From: Paracrocinitomix mangrovi
Lineage (GTDB): Bacteria > Bacteroidota > Bacteroidia > Flavobacteriales_D > Crocinitomicaceae
Reading direction: 5' to 3'
DNA: 64,000 nt
Assembly (NCBI RefSeq): GCF_019740355.2
Contig: NZ_CP091819.1
Span: 2,170,001-2,234,000 of the forward strand
The position numbers and the translations under genes are program-made. Shown here in pieces: positions 26,398 through 36,686 of this stretch (the first letter of the stretch is position 1; each line of letters starts with the position of its first letter). Under the pieces are notes generated by a model. It did not search any database. It was not told where the DNA came from and worked only from the letters and a program-made list of their open reading frames with translations.

Positions 26398-28140
26398 ATG
26401 CAAAAATTTGTTAAACTTACTCTGCTGCGCACTTTGTGGTGTGTTGGCCTGTTAATGGTGACTCATGCCGTAACAGCCCAGATAACGGTTGAATTCAGAA
26501 TTCTATCCGTCAGTTCAGACGTGGGTGATATGGATCCAGTAGGTAACAGTGATCCTACTTGGTTATATCAAATTGCAGATATTCCAAATACAACTACTCA
26601 AAACTCATCAACTGTTCAAACCAATGTCAATTGTCCGGGAACAGTAGCAGTTAGCAATGTGTTTTTCTCACAAACATATAATTGTGATGCCCCAACTTCT
26701 TTCGATTTTACATGGCAAGGTTATGAAGCTGATGGAGCCGGACCACATGAAGCGGACACCGGACCTCAAACTATAAATATTCCTATTGGATCTCTAACCT
26801 TTCCGCAAGCCGCATTTACTTCTGTTGGTACATACAACGCAACTGCTGCTGGTATTGTAGGATGCCCTGGAGTAGCTGGAAATGTTACTTGGGAAGTTGT
26901 TCTTGAATACAGAACTGTAGGAACTTTGCCTCCAGACCAAACAGCTCCAACTATTACTTGTCCGGCTAATCAAAATGTTGATCTTAATGCTACTTGTCAA
27001 TATTCAATAATAGATTTTACAGGTCTTGCAACCACATCAGATTTATGTAATCCAGTAACTGTAACTCAAGATGTAGCAGTTGGAACCAACATTACAACAA
27101 CAACTACTATTACTTTAACAGCTACTGACCCAACTGGTAATTCAAACACTTGTACTTTTGATGTTATCCCTGCAGATAATACAGACCCAACCATTACTTG
27201 TTCTGGTAATATTTCTGTTAATACAGATCCTGGATTATGCAATGCCACAGTCATTGTTCCGGTTCCAGCTACGGCCGATAACTGCGGAGTAGCTTCTGTT
27301 TTAAATGACTACAACGGTACGGCTTCGGCTAATGATACTTATCCTGTGGGTACTACTACTATTACCTGGACGGTAACTGATGTTAATGGTAATACCAATA
27401 CTTGTACGCAGGATGTAACAGTTACTGATAATGAAGCACCTACTATTACTTGTGCAGCTGATGTAACGGTATCTAATGATGCTACTTCTTGTGATGCGGC
27501 GGTTGTGGTGCCTGCTCCTACTGCTACAGCTGATAACTGCGCAGTGGCTACGGTAATTAATGACTACAACGGTACGGCTTCTGCTAATGATACTTATCCT
27601 GTGGGGACTACTACTGTGACCTGGACAGTGACTGATGTTAATGGTAATACCAATACTTGTACACAGGATGTGATTGTAAATGATACTGAAGCGCCTACTA
27701 TTACTTGTGCGGCTAATGTAACTGTGTCTAATGATATTGGATCTTGTGATGCTGCTGTTATAGTTCCGGTTCCTACAGCTACAGCTGATAACTGTGGGGT
27801 AGCTACTGTTTTAAATGATTACAATGGTACGGCTTCGGCTAATGACACTTATCCTGTTGGGACTACTACTGTGACCTGGGAGGTAACTGATCTTTCTGGT
27901 AATACACAGTTCTGTACACAAGATGTGATTGTAAATGATACTGAAGCACCTACTATCACTTGTGCTGCTAACGTTGCTGTGAACAATGATCCTGGATCTT
28001 GTGATGCGGCGGTTGTAGTACCTGCTCCTACTGCTACAGCTGATAACTGCGCGGTGGCTACGGTAATCAATGACTACAACGGTACGGCTTCGGCTAATGA
28101 TACTTATCCTGTGGGAACTACTACTATTACTGGACAGTAA
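26398..28140 (+). CDS. adhesin segment 1: signal peptide, unique N-terminus and first HYR domains
   Basis: This open segment of 580 codons holds the signal peptide (MQKFVKLTLLRTLWCVGLLM...TAQ) and the unique N-terminal region with SFDFTWQGYEADGAGPHEAD. HYR domains start at about residue 180, PTITCPANQNVDLNATCQY. The ATG at 26398 is preferred to the TTG just before it. The frame ends at 28140 because a repeat copy reads attactggac where others read attacctggac. A 15-base tandem duplication and a six-base deletion follow within 60 bases, giving a net shift of +8. Without these changes the frame would run on into the next segment. Confidence 0.7.
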   Translation: MQKFVKLTLLRTLWCVGLLMVTHAVTAQITVEFRILSVSSDVGDMDPVGNSDPTWLYQIADIPNTTTQNSSTVQTNVNCPGTVAVSNVFFSQTYNCDAPTSFDFTWQGYEADGAGPHEADTGPQTINIPIGSLTFPQAAFTSVGTYNATAAGIVGCPGVAGNVTWEVVLEYRTVGTLPPDQTAPTITCPANQNVDLNATCQYSIIDFTGLATTSDLCNPVTVTQDVAVGTNITTTTTITLTATDPTGNSNTCTFDVIPADNTDPTITCSGNISVNTDPGLCNATVIVPVPATADNCGVASVLNDYNGTASANDTYPVGTTTITWTVTDVNGNTNTCTQDVTVTDNEAPTITCAADVTVSNDATSCDAAVVVPAPTATADNCAVATVINDYNGTASANDTYPVGTTTVTWTVTDVNGNTNTCTQDVIVNDTEAPTITCAANVTVSNDIGSCDAAVIVPVPTATADNCGVATVLNDYNGTASANDTYPVGTTTVTWEVTDLSGNTQFCTQDVIVNDTEAPTITCAANVAVNNDPGSCDAAVVVPAPTATADNCAVATVINDYNGTASANDTYPVGTTTITGQ

Positions 28141-31100
28141 CTGATGTTACAGTAACTGATGTTAATGGTAATACTTGTACGCAGGATGTAACAGTTACTG
28201 ATAATGAAGCACCTACTATTACTTGTGCAGCTGATGTAACGGTATCTAATGATGCTGCTTCTTGTGATGCGGCGGTTGTGGTGCCTGCTCCTACTGCTAC
28301 GGCTGATAACTGCGTAGTGGCTACGGTAATCAATGACTACAACGGTACGGCTTCGGCTAATGATACTTATCCTGTGGGAACTACTACTATTACCTGGACT
28401 GTAACTGATGTTAATGGTAATACTAATACTTGTACACAGGATGTGATTGTAAATGATACTGAAGCGCCTACTATCACTTGTGCGGCTAATGTAACTGTGT
28501 CTAATGATATTGGATCTTGTGATGCGGCTGTTGTAGTTCCGGTTCCTACAGCTACAGCTGATAACTGTGGGGTAGCTACTGTTTTAAATGATTACAATGG
28601 TACGGCTTCGGCTAATGACACTTATCCTGTTGGGACTACTACTGTGACCTGGGAGGTAACTGATCTTTCTGGTAATACACAGTTCTGTACACAAGATGTG
28701 ATTGTAAATGATACTGAAGCACCTACTATCACTTGTGCTGCTAACGTTGCTGTGAACAATGATCCTGGATCTTGTGATGCGGCGGTTGTAGTACCTGCTC
28801 CTACTGCTACAGCTGATAACTGCGCGGTGGCTACGGTAATCAATGACTACAACGGTACGGCTTCTGCTAATGATACTTATCCTGTGGGAACTACTACTAT
28901 TACCTGGACAGTAACTGATGTTAATGGTAATACCAATACTTGTACACAGGATGTAACAGTTACTGATAATGAAGCGCCTACTATTACTTGTGCGGCTAAC
29001 GTAACGGTATCTAATGATGCTACTTCTTGTGATGCGGCGGTTGTGGTGCCTGCTCCTACTGCTACAGCTGATAACTGCGTAGTGGCTACGGTAATCAATG
29101 ACTACAACGGTACGGCTTCGGCTAATGATACTTATCCTGTGGGAACTACTACTATTACCTGGACTGTAACTGATGTTAATGGTAATACTAATACTTGTAC
29201 ACAGGATGTGATTGTAAATGATACTGAAGCGCCTACTATCACTTGTGCGGCTAATGTAACTGTGTCTAATGATATTGGATCTTGTGATGCGGCGGTTGTA
29301 GTTCCGGTTCCTACAGCTACAGCTGATAACTGTGGGGTAGCTACTGTTTTAAATGATTACAATGGTACGGCTTCGGCTAATGACACTTATCCTGTTGGGA
29401 CTACTACTGTGACCTGGGAGGTAACTGATCTTTCTGGTAATACACAGTTCTGTACACAAGATGTGATTGTAAATGATACTGAAGCACCTACTATCACTTG
29501 TGCTGCTAACGTTGCTGTGAACAATGATCCTGGATCTTGTGATGCGGCGGTTGTAGTACCTGCTCCTACTGCTACAGCTGATAACTGCGCGGTGGCTACG
29601 GTAATCAATGACTACAACGGTACGGCTTCTGCTAATGATACTTATCCTGTGGGAACTACTACTATTACCTGGACAGTAACTGATGTTAATGGTAATACCA
29701 ATACTTGTACACAGGATGTAACAGTTACTGATAATGAAGCGCCTACTATTACTTGTGCGGCTAACGTAACGGTATCTAATGATGCTACTTCTTGTGATGC
29801 GGCGGTTGTGGTGCCTGCTCCTACTGCTACAGCTGATAACTGTGGGGTAGCTACTGTTTTAAATGATTACAATGGTACGGCTTCGGCTAATGACACTTAT
29901 CCTGTTGGGACTACTACTGTGACCTGGGAGGTAACTGATCTTTCTGGTAATACACAGTTCTGTACACAAGATGTGATTGTAAATGATACTGAAGCACCTA
30001 CTATCACTTGTGCTGCTAACGTTGCTGTGAACAATGATCCTGGATCTTGTGATGCGGCGGTTGTAGTACCTGCTCCTACTGCTACAGCTGATAACTGCGC
30101 GGTGGCTACGGTAATCAATGACTACAACGGTACGGCTTCGGCTAATGATACTTATCCTGTGGGAACTACTACTATTACCTGGACAGTAACTGATGTTAAT
30201 GGTAATACCAATACTTGTACGCAGGATGTAACAGTTACTGATAATGAAGCACCTACTATTACTTGTGCAGCTGATGTAACGGTATCTAATGATGCTGCTT
30301 CTTGTGATGCGGCGGTTGTGGTGCCTGCTCCTACTGCTACGGCTGATAACTGCGTAGTGGCTACGGTAATCAATGACTACAACGGTACGGCTTCGGCTAA
30401 TGATACTTATCCTGTGGGAACTACTACTATTACCTGGACTGTAACTGATGTTAATGGTAATACTAATACTTGTACACAGGATGTGATTGTAAATGATACT
30501 GAAGCGCCTACTATCACTTGTGCGGCTAATGTAACTGTGTCTAATGATATTGGATCTTGTGATGCGGCTGTTGTAGTTCCGGTTCCTACAGCTACAGCTG
30601 ATAACTGTGGGGTAGCTACTGTTTTAAATGATTACAATGGTACGGCTTCGGCTAATGACACTTATCCTGTTGGGACTACTACTGTGACCTGGGAGGTAAC
30701 TGATCTTTCTGGTAATACACAGTTCTGTACACAAGATGTGATTGTAAATGATACTGAAGCACCTACTATCACTTGTGCTGCTAACGTTGCTGTGAACAAT
30801 GATCCTGGATCTTGTGATGCGGCGGTTGTAGTACCTGCTCCTACTGCTACAGCTGATAACTGCGCGGTGGCTACGGTAATCAATGACTACAATGGTACGG
30901 CTTCGGCTAATGATACTTATCCTGTTGGGACTACTACTGTGACCTGGGAGGTAACTGATCTTTCTGGTAATACACAGTTCTGTACACAGGATGTGATTGT
31001 AAATGATACTGAAGCACCTACTATCACTTGTGCTGCTAACGTAGCTGTGAACAATGATCCTGGATCTTGTGATGCGGCGGTTGTGGTACCTGCTCCTACT

Positions 31101-33820
31101 GCTACAGCTGATAACTGTGCGGTGGCTACGGTAATCAATGACTACAACGGTACGGCTTCGGCTAATGATACTTATCCTGTTGGAACTACTACTATTACCT
31201 GGACAGTAACTGATGTTAATGGTAATACCAATACTTGTACACAGGATGTAACAGTTACTGATAATGAAGCGCCTACTATTACTTGTGCGGCTAACGTGAC
31301 GGTATCTAATGATGCTGCTTCTTGTGATGCGGCGGTTGTGGTGCCTGCTCCTACTGCTACGGCTGATAACTGTGCGGTGGCTACGGTAATTAATGACTAC
31401 AACGGTACGGCTTCTGCTAATGATACTTATCCTGTGGGGACTACTACTGTGACCTGGACAGTGACAGATGTTAATGGTAACACTAATACTTGTACACAGG
31501 ATGTAATTGTAAATGATACTGAAGCGCCTACTATCACTTGTGCGGCTAATGTAACTGTGTCTAATGATATTGGATCTTGTGATGCTGCTGTTGTAGTTCC
31601 GGTTCCTACTGCTACGGCTGATAACTGTGGGGTAGCTTCTGTTTTAAATGATTACAATGGTACGGCTTCTGCTAATGATACTTATCCTGTGGGTACTACT
31701 ACTGTGACCTGGGAGGTAACTGATCTTTCTGGTAATACGCAGTTCTGTACACAAGATGTGATTGTAAATGATACTGAAGCACCTACTATCACTTGTGCTG
31801 CTAACGTTGCTGTGAACAATGATCCTGGATCTTGTGATGCGGCGGTTGTGGTACCTGCTCCTACTGCTACAGCTGATAACTGCGCGGTGGCTACGGTAAT
31901 CAATGACTACAACGGTACGGCTTCGGCTAATGATACTTATCCTGTGGGGACTACTACTGTGACCTGGACAGTGACGGATGTTAATGGTAATACCAATACT
32001 TGTACACAGGATGTAACAGTAACTGATAATGAAGCACCTACTATTACTTGTGCGGCTGATGTAACGGTATCTAATGATGCTACTTCTTGTGATGCGGCGG
32101 TTGTGGTGCCTGCTCCTACTGCTACAGCTGATAACTGTGCGGTGGCTACGGTAATTAATGACTATAACGGTACGGCTTCGGCTAATGATACTTATCCTGT
32201 GGGGACTACTACTGTGACCTGGACAGTGACAGATGTTAATGGTAATACTAATACTTGTACACAGGATGTGATTGTAAATGATACTGAAGCGCCTACTATT
32301 ACTTGTGCGGCTAATGTAACTGTGTCTAATGATATTGGATCTTGTGATGCTGCTGTTGTAGTTCCGGTTCCTACAGCTACGGCTGATAACTGTGGGGTAG
32401 CTTCTGTTTTAAATGATTACAATGGTACGGCTTCTGCTAATGATACTTATCCTGTGGGTACTACTACTGTGACCTGGGAGGTAACTGATCTTTCTGGTAA
32501 TACACAGTTCTGTACACAGGATGTGATTGTAAATGATACTGAAGCACCTACTATCACTTGTGCTGCTAACGTAGCTGTGAACAATGATCCTGGATCTTGT
32601 GATGCGGCGGTTGTGGTACCTGCTCCTACTGCTACAGCTGATAACTGCGCGGTGGCTACGGTAATCAATGACTACAACGGTACGGCTTCTGCTAATGATA
32701 CTTATCCTGTGGGGACTACTACTGTGACCTGGACGGTAACGGATGTTAATGGTAATACCAATACTTGTACACAGGATGTGATTGTAAATGATACTGAAGC
32801 GCCTACTATTACTTGTGCGGCTAATGTAACTGTGTCTAATGATATTGGATCTTGTGATGCGGCTGTTGTAGTTCCGGTTCCTACAGCTACAGCTGATAAC
32901 TGTGCGGTGGCTACGGTAATTAATGACTACAACGGTACGGCTTCTGCTAATGATACTTATCCTGTGGGGACTACTACTGTGACCTGGACAGTGACGGATG
33001 TTAATGGTAATACCAATACTTGTACACAGGATGTGATTGTAAATGATACTGAAGCGCCTACTATTACTTGTGCGGCTAATGTAACTGTGTCTAATGATAT
33101 TGGATCTTGTGATGCGGCTGTTGTAGTTCCGGTTCCTACAGCTACAGCTGATAACTGTGGGGTAGCTACTGTTTTAAATGATTACAATGGTACGGCTTCG
33201 GCTAATGATACTTATCCTGTTGGTACGACTACTGTGACCTGGGAGGTAACGGATCTTTCTGGTAATACACAGTTCTGTACACAAGATGTGATTGTAAATG
33301 ATACTGAAGCACCTACTATCACTTGTGCTGCTAACGTTGCTGTGAACAATGATCCTGGATCTTGTGATGCGGCGGTTGTGGTACCTGCTCCTACTGCTAC
33401 AGCTGATAACTGCGCGGTGGCTACGGTAATCAATGACTACAACGGTACGGCTTCTGCCAATGATACTTATCCTGTTGGAACTACTACTATTACCTGGACA
33501 GTAACTGATGTTAATGGTAATACCAATACTTGTACACAGGATGTAACAGTTACTGATAATGAAGCGCCTACTATTACTTGTGCGGCTAACGTGACGGTAT
33601 CTAATGATGCTGCTTCTTGTGATGCGGCGGTTGTGGTGCCTGCTCCTACTGCTACAGCTGATAACTGTGCGGTGGCTACGGTAATTAATGACTATAACGG
33701 TACGGCTTCTGCTAATGATACTTATCCTGTGGGGACTACTACTGTGACCTGGACAGTGACAGATGTTAATGGTAATACCAATACTTGTACACAGGATGTA
33801 ACAGTTACAGATAATGAAGC
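27181..33820 (+). repeat. 255-bp HYR repeat array with 765-bp (three-unit) higher-order structure
   Basis: About 26 tandem units of 255 bp (85 residues) are present. Three unit types recur in order: VSNDATSCDAAVV..., VSNDIGSCDAAVV...VLNDYNG...WEVTDLSGNTQF, and VNNDPGSCDAAVV.... The WEVTDLSGNTQF-type unit recurs at spacings of 773, 765, 510, 765, 255, 765, 765 and 765 bp, so trimers are the rule, with one dimer and one single-unit insertion. Copies are nearly identical at DNA level, including silent positions, which points to recent amplification or gene conversion. Confidence 0.95.
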
Positions 33821-34802
33821 ACCTACTATTGCATGTCCTGCAAATATTACTGTTAATACTGATCCGGGATTATGTGGTGCTACTGTTACTTACACTACTC
33901 CGGTTGGGGCTGATAACTGTCCGGGGGCTATTACTTCCATGACGGCTGGTCAGGCTTCTGGTACTGTTTTCCCAGTAGGTACTACTACTGTTACTTATCA
34001 AGTTGTAGATGTTTCGGGTAATAATACTTCTTGCTCTTTTGATGTTACTGTTAATGATAATGAAGCTCCTTCTATTAATACTTGCCCTGTCAATGTTAAT
34101 ATCAATAATGATCCAGGAGTATGTACTGCAACACTTGATCCTGCTGATCCTGTTGTTTCTGACAACTGCGCAATAACACTAATTACATGGTCATTAACTG
34201 GAGCTACTACTGGAACATCTCCGGGTACTGGTTTAAATTTATTGGGAAGTACAACTTTTAATAATGGAACAACTACTATTACTTACAACATTGAAGATGC
34301 TGCTGGAAACACTTCAGTATGTACTTTTGATATAATTGTATCCGACAATGAAAACCCTACTATTTCTTGTCCTGCTAATATTACTGTAAACTCTGATCCT
34401 GGAGTTTGTGGTGCTACTGTTACTTATACTGCTCCGGTTGGAGCCGATAACTGTCCTGGCTCTGTTACGGCTATGACTGCTGGTCAGGCTTCGGGTACTA
34501 TTTTCCCTATCGGTACTACTACTGTTACTTATCAGGTTACGGATGCTTCTGGGAACACGGCTCAATGCTCATTTGATGTTACTGTTAATGATAATGAAGC
34601 TCCTACTATTTCTTGTCCAGCGGATATCAACGTTAACAATGATCTTGGTTCTTGTGGGGCTATTGTTACTTATACTATTCCGGTTGGAGCGGATAACTGT
34701 CCTGGCTCTGCTACAGCTATGACTGCTGGACAGGCGTCTGGTACTTTATTCCTATTGGACTACTTACACTGTTACTTATCAGGTTACGGATGCTTCGGGT
34801 AA
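28278..34802 (+). CDS. adhesin segment 2: uninterrupted HYR repeat block
   Basis: This 2,174-codon open segment consists almost only of HYR domains: about 22 of the 255-bp class, two transitional domains (one longer, with PADPVVSDNCAITLITW) and the start of the 246-bp class. The apparent GTG start lies inside a HYR domain (VVVPAPT), so it is not a real gene start; it marks where the frame is regained after the lesion near 28130-28190. The frame is lost at about 34749, where one C of TTCCCTATTGG is missing, and the product then runs out of frame to a stop at 34802. If translated alone it would have no signal peptide and no T9SS domain. Confidence 0.6.
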   Translation: MVPAPTATADNCVVATVINDYNGTASANDTYPVGTTTITWTVTDVNGNTNTCTQDVIVNDTEAPTITCAANVTVSNDIGSCDAAVVVPVPTATADNCGVATVLNDYNGTASANDTYPVGTTTVTWEVTDLSGNTQFCTQDVIVNDTEAPTITCAANVAVNNDPGSCDAAVVVPAPTATADNCAVATVINDYNGTASANDTYPVGTTTITWTVTDVNGNTNTCTQDVTVTDNEAPTITCAANVTVSNDATSCDAAVVVPAPTATADNCVVATVINDYNGTASANDTYPVGTTTITWTVTDVNGNTNTCTQDVIVNDTEAPTITCAANVTVSNDIGSCDAAVVVPVPTATADNCGVATVLNDYNGTASANDTYPVGTTTVTWEVTDLSGNTQFCTQDVIVNDTEAPTITCAANVAVNNDPGSCDAAVVVPAPTATADNCAVATVINDYNGTASANDTYPVGTTTITWTVTDVNGNTNTCTQDVTVTDNEAPTITCAANVTVSNDATSCDAAVVVPAPTATADNCGVATVLNDYNGTASANDTYPVGTTTVTWEVTDLSGNTQFCTQDVIVNDTEAPTITCAANVAVNNDPGSCDAAVVVPAPTATADNCAVATVINDYNGTASANDTYPVGTTTITWTVTDVNGNTNTCTQDVTVTDNEAPTITCAADVTVSNDAASCDAAVVVPAPTATADNCVVATVINDYNGTASANDTYPVGTTTITWTVTDVNGNTNTCTQDVIVNDTEAPTITCAANVTVSNDIGSCDAAVVVPVPTATADNCGVATVLNDYNGTASANDTYPVGTTTVTWEVTDLSGNTQFCTQDVIVNDTEAPTITCAANVAVNNDPGSCDAAVVVPAPTATADNCAVATVINDYNGTASANDTYPVGTTTVTWEVTDLSGNTQFCTQDVIVNDTEAPTITCAANVAVNNDPGSCDAAVVVPAPTATADNCAVATVINDYNGTASANDTYPVGTTTITWTVTDVNGNTNTCTQDVTVTDNEAPTITCAANVTVSNDAASCDAAVVVPAPTATADNCAVATVINDYNGTASANDTYPVGTTTVTWTVTDVNGNTNTCTQDVIVNDTEAPTITCAANVTVSNDIGSCDAAVVVPVPTATADNCGVASVLNDYNGTASANDTYPVGTTTVTWEVTDLSGNTQFCTQDVIVNDTEAPTITCAANVAVNNDPGSCDAAVVVPAPTATADNCAVATVINDYNGTASANDTYPVGTTTVTWTVTDVNGNTNTCTQDVTVTDNEAPTITCAADVTVSNDATSCDAAVVVPAPTATADNCAVATVINDYNGTASANDTYPVGTTTVTWTVTDVNGNTNTCTQDVIVNDTEAPTITCAANVTVSNDIGSCDAAVVVPVPTATADNCGVASVLNDYNGTASANDTYPVGTTTVTWEVTDLSGNTQFCTQDVIVNDTEAPTITCAANVAVNNDPGSCDAAVVVPAPTATADNCAVATVINDYNGTASANDTYPVGTTTVTWTVTDVNGNTNTCTQDVIVNDTEAPTITCAANVTVSNDIGSCDAAVVVPVPTATADNCAVATVINDYNGTASANDTYPVGTTTVTWTVTDVNGNTNTCTQDVIVNDTEAPTITCAANVTVSNDIGSCDAAVVVPVPTATADNCGVATVLNDYNGTASANDTYPVGTTTVTWEVTDLSGNTQFCTQDVIVNDTEAPTITCAANVAVNNDPGSCDAAVVVPAPTATADNCAVATVINDYNGTASANDTYPVGTTTITWTVTDVNGNTNTCTQDVTVTDNEAPTITCAANVTVSNDAASCDAAVVVPAPTATADNCAVATVINDYNGTASANDTYPVGTTTVTWTVTDVNGNTNTCTQDVTVTDNEAPTIACPANITVNTDPGLCGATVTYTTPVGADNCPGAITSMTAGQASGTVFPVGTTTVTYQVVDVSGNNTSCSFDVTVNDNEAPSINTCPVNVNINNDPGVCTATLDPADPVVSDNCAITLITWSLTGATTGTSPGTGLNLLGSTTFNNGTTTITYNIEDAAGNTSVCTFDIIVSDNENPTISCPANITVNSDPGVCGATVTYTAPVGADNCPGSVTAMTAGQASGTIFPIGTTTVTYQVTDASGNTAQCSFDVTVNDNEAPTISCPADINVNNDLGSCGAIVTYTIPVGADNCPGSATAMTAGQASGTLFLLDYLHCYLSGYGCFG

Positions 34803-36686
34803 CACTGCTTCTTGTTCGTTCAATGTTACTGTTACTGACAATGAAGCACCAACTATTGCATGTCCTGCAAATATTACTGTTAATACTGATCCGGGATTAT
34901 GTGGTGCTACTGTTACATTACACTACTCGGTTGGGGCTGTAACTGTCCGGGGGCTATTACTTCTATGACGGCTGGTCAGGCTTCGGGTACTGTTTTCCCT
35001 GTGGGTATACTACTGTTACTTATCAAGTTGTAGATGCTTCGGGTAATACTACTTCTTGCTCGTTTGATGTACTGTTAATGATAATGAACTACGGTTATTT
35101 CTTGTCCACCATAACATTACTCAAAATAATGATCCTGGAGTGTGTGGTAGAACTATTTCTTATGCTGTTCCGGTTGGAACTGACAATGTCCTTCTCCGAT
35201 TACTACTTTAATTGCTGGTCAGGCTTCTGGTACTTTATTTCCCTATTGGTACTACTCTGTTACTTATGAAGTTGTAGGATGCTTCCGGGAACACTGCTCA
35301 ATGCTCATTTGATGTTACTATTAATGACAATGAAAACCCTACGATCTCTTGTCCGGCTAATATTACTGTAAACTCTGATCCTGGAGTTTGTGGTGCCACT
35401 GTTACTTATACTGCTCCGGTTGGAGCCGATAACTGTCCTGGCTCTGTTACGGCTATGACTGCTGGTCAGGCTTCGGGTACTATTTTCCCTATCGGTACTA
35501 CTACTGTTACTTATCAGGTTACTGATGCTTCTGGGAACACGGCTCAATGCTCATTTGATGTTACTGTTAATGATAATGAAGCTCCTACTATTTCTTGTCC
35601 AGCGGATATCAACGTTAACAATGATCTTGGTTCTTGTGGGGCTATTGTTACTTATACTATTCCGGTTGGAGCTGATAACTGTCCTGGCTCCTGCTACAGC
35701 TATGACTGCTGGACAGGCGTCTGGTACTTTTATTCCCTATTGGAACTAACTACTGTTACTTATCAGGTTACGGATGCTTCGGGTACACTGCTTCTTGTTC
35801 GTTCAATGTTACTGTTACTGACAATGAAGCACCAACTATTGCATGTCCTGCAAATATTACTGTTAATACTGATCCGGGATTATGTGGTGCTACTGTTACT
35901 TACACTACTCCGGTTGGGCTGATAACTGTCCGGGGGCTATTACTTCTAATGACGGCTGGTCAGGCTTCGGGTACTGTTTTCCCTGTGGGTACTACTACTG
36001 TTACTTATCAAGTTGTAGATGTTCGGGTAATACTACTTCTTGCTCTTTGATGTTACTGTTAATGATAATGAACTACCGGTTATTTCTTGTCCACCTAACA
36101 TTACTCAAAATAATGATCCTGGAGTGTGTGGTAGAACTATTTCTTATGCTGTTCCGGTTGGAACTGACAACTGTCCTTCTCCGATTACTACTTTAATTGC
36201 TGGTCAGGCTTCTGGTACTTTATTCCCTATTGGTACTACTACTGTTACTTATGAAGTTGTAGATGCTTCCGGGAACACTGCTCAATGCTCATTTGATGTT
36301 ACTATTAATGACAATGAAAACCCTACGATCTCTTGTCCGGCTAATATTACTGTAAACTCTGATCCTGGAGTTTGTGGTGCCACTGTTACTTATACTGCTC
36401 CGGTTGGAGCCGATAACTGTCCTGGCTCTGTTACGGCTATGACTGCTGGTCAGGCTTCGGGTACTATTTTTCCCTATCGGTAATACTACTGTTACTTATT
36501 CAGGTTACTGATGCTTCTGGGAACACGGCTCAATGCTCATTTGATGTTACTGTTAATGATAATGAAGCTCCTACTATTTCTTGTCCAGCGGATATCAACG
36601 TTAACAATGATCTTGGTTCTTGTGGGGCTATTGTTACTTACACTATTCCGGTTGGGGCTGATAACTGTCCGGGTTCTGTCACGGCT
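34749..36686 (+). other. indel-dense stretch of the adhesin repeats with no usable frame
   Basis: Against the clean copies at 38.9-40.2 kb, this stretch shows about twenty small changes. Examples are TGATGTACTG for TGATGTTACTG near 35065, CTACGGTTA for CTACCGGTTA near 35088, GACAATGTCC for GACAACTGTCC near 35185, TTTATTTCCC for TTTATTCCC near 35235, GGCTCCTGC for GGCTCTGC near 35690 and GGTTGGGCTG for GGTTGGGGCTG near 35913. Most are single-base gains or losses. Short open stretches at 35455-35922 and 36040-36483 still read as HYR domains between breaks. Confidence 0.85.

Noticed and set aside
27849-33433. Series of identical 73-codon minus-strand open frames
   Set aside because: They are periodic antisense shadows of the 255-bp HYR repeats, recurring at the unit spacing with no start signals.
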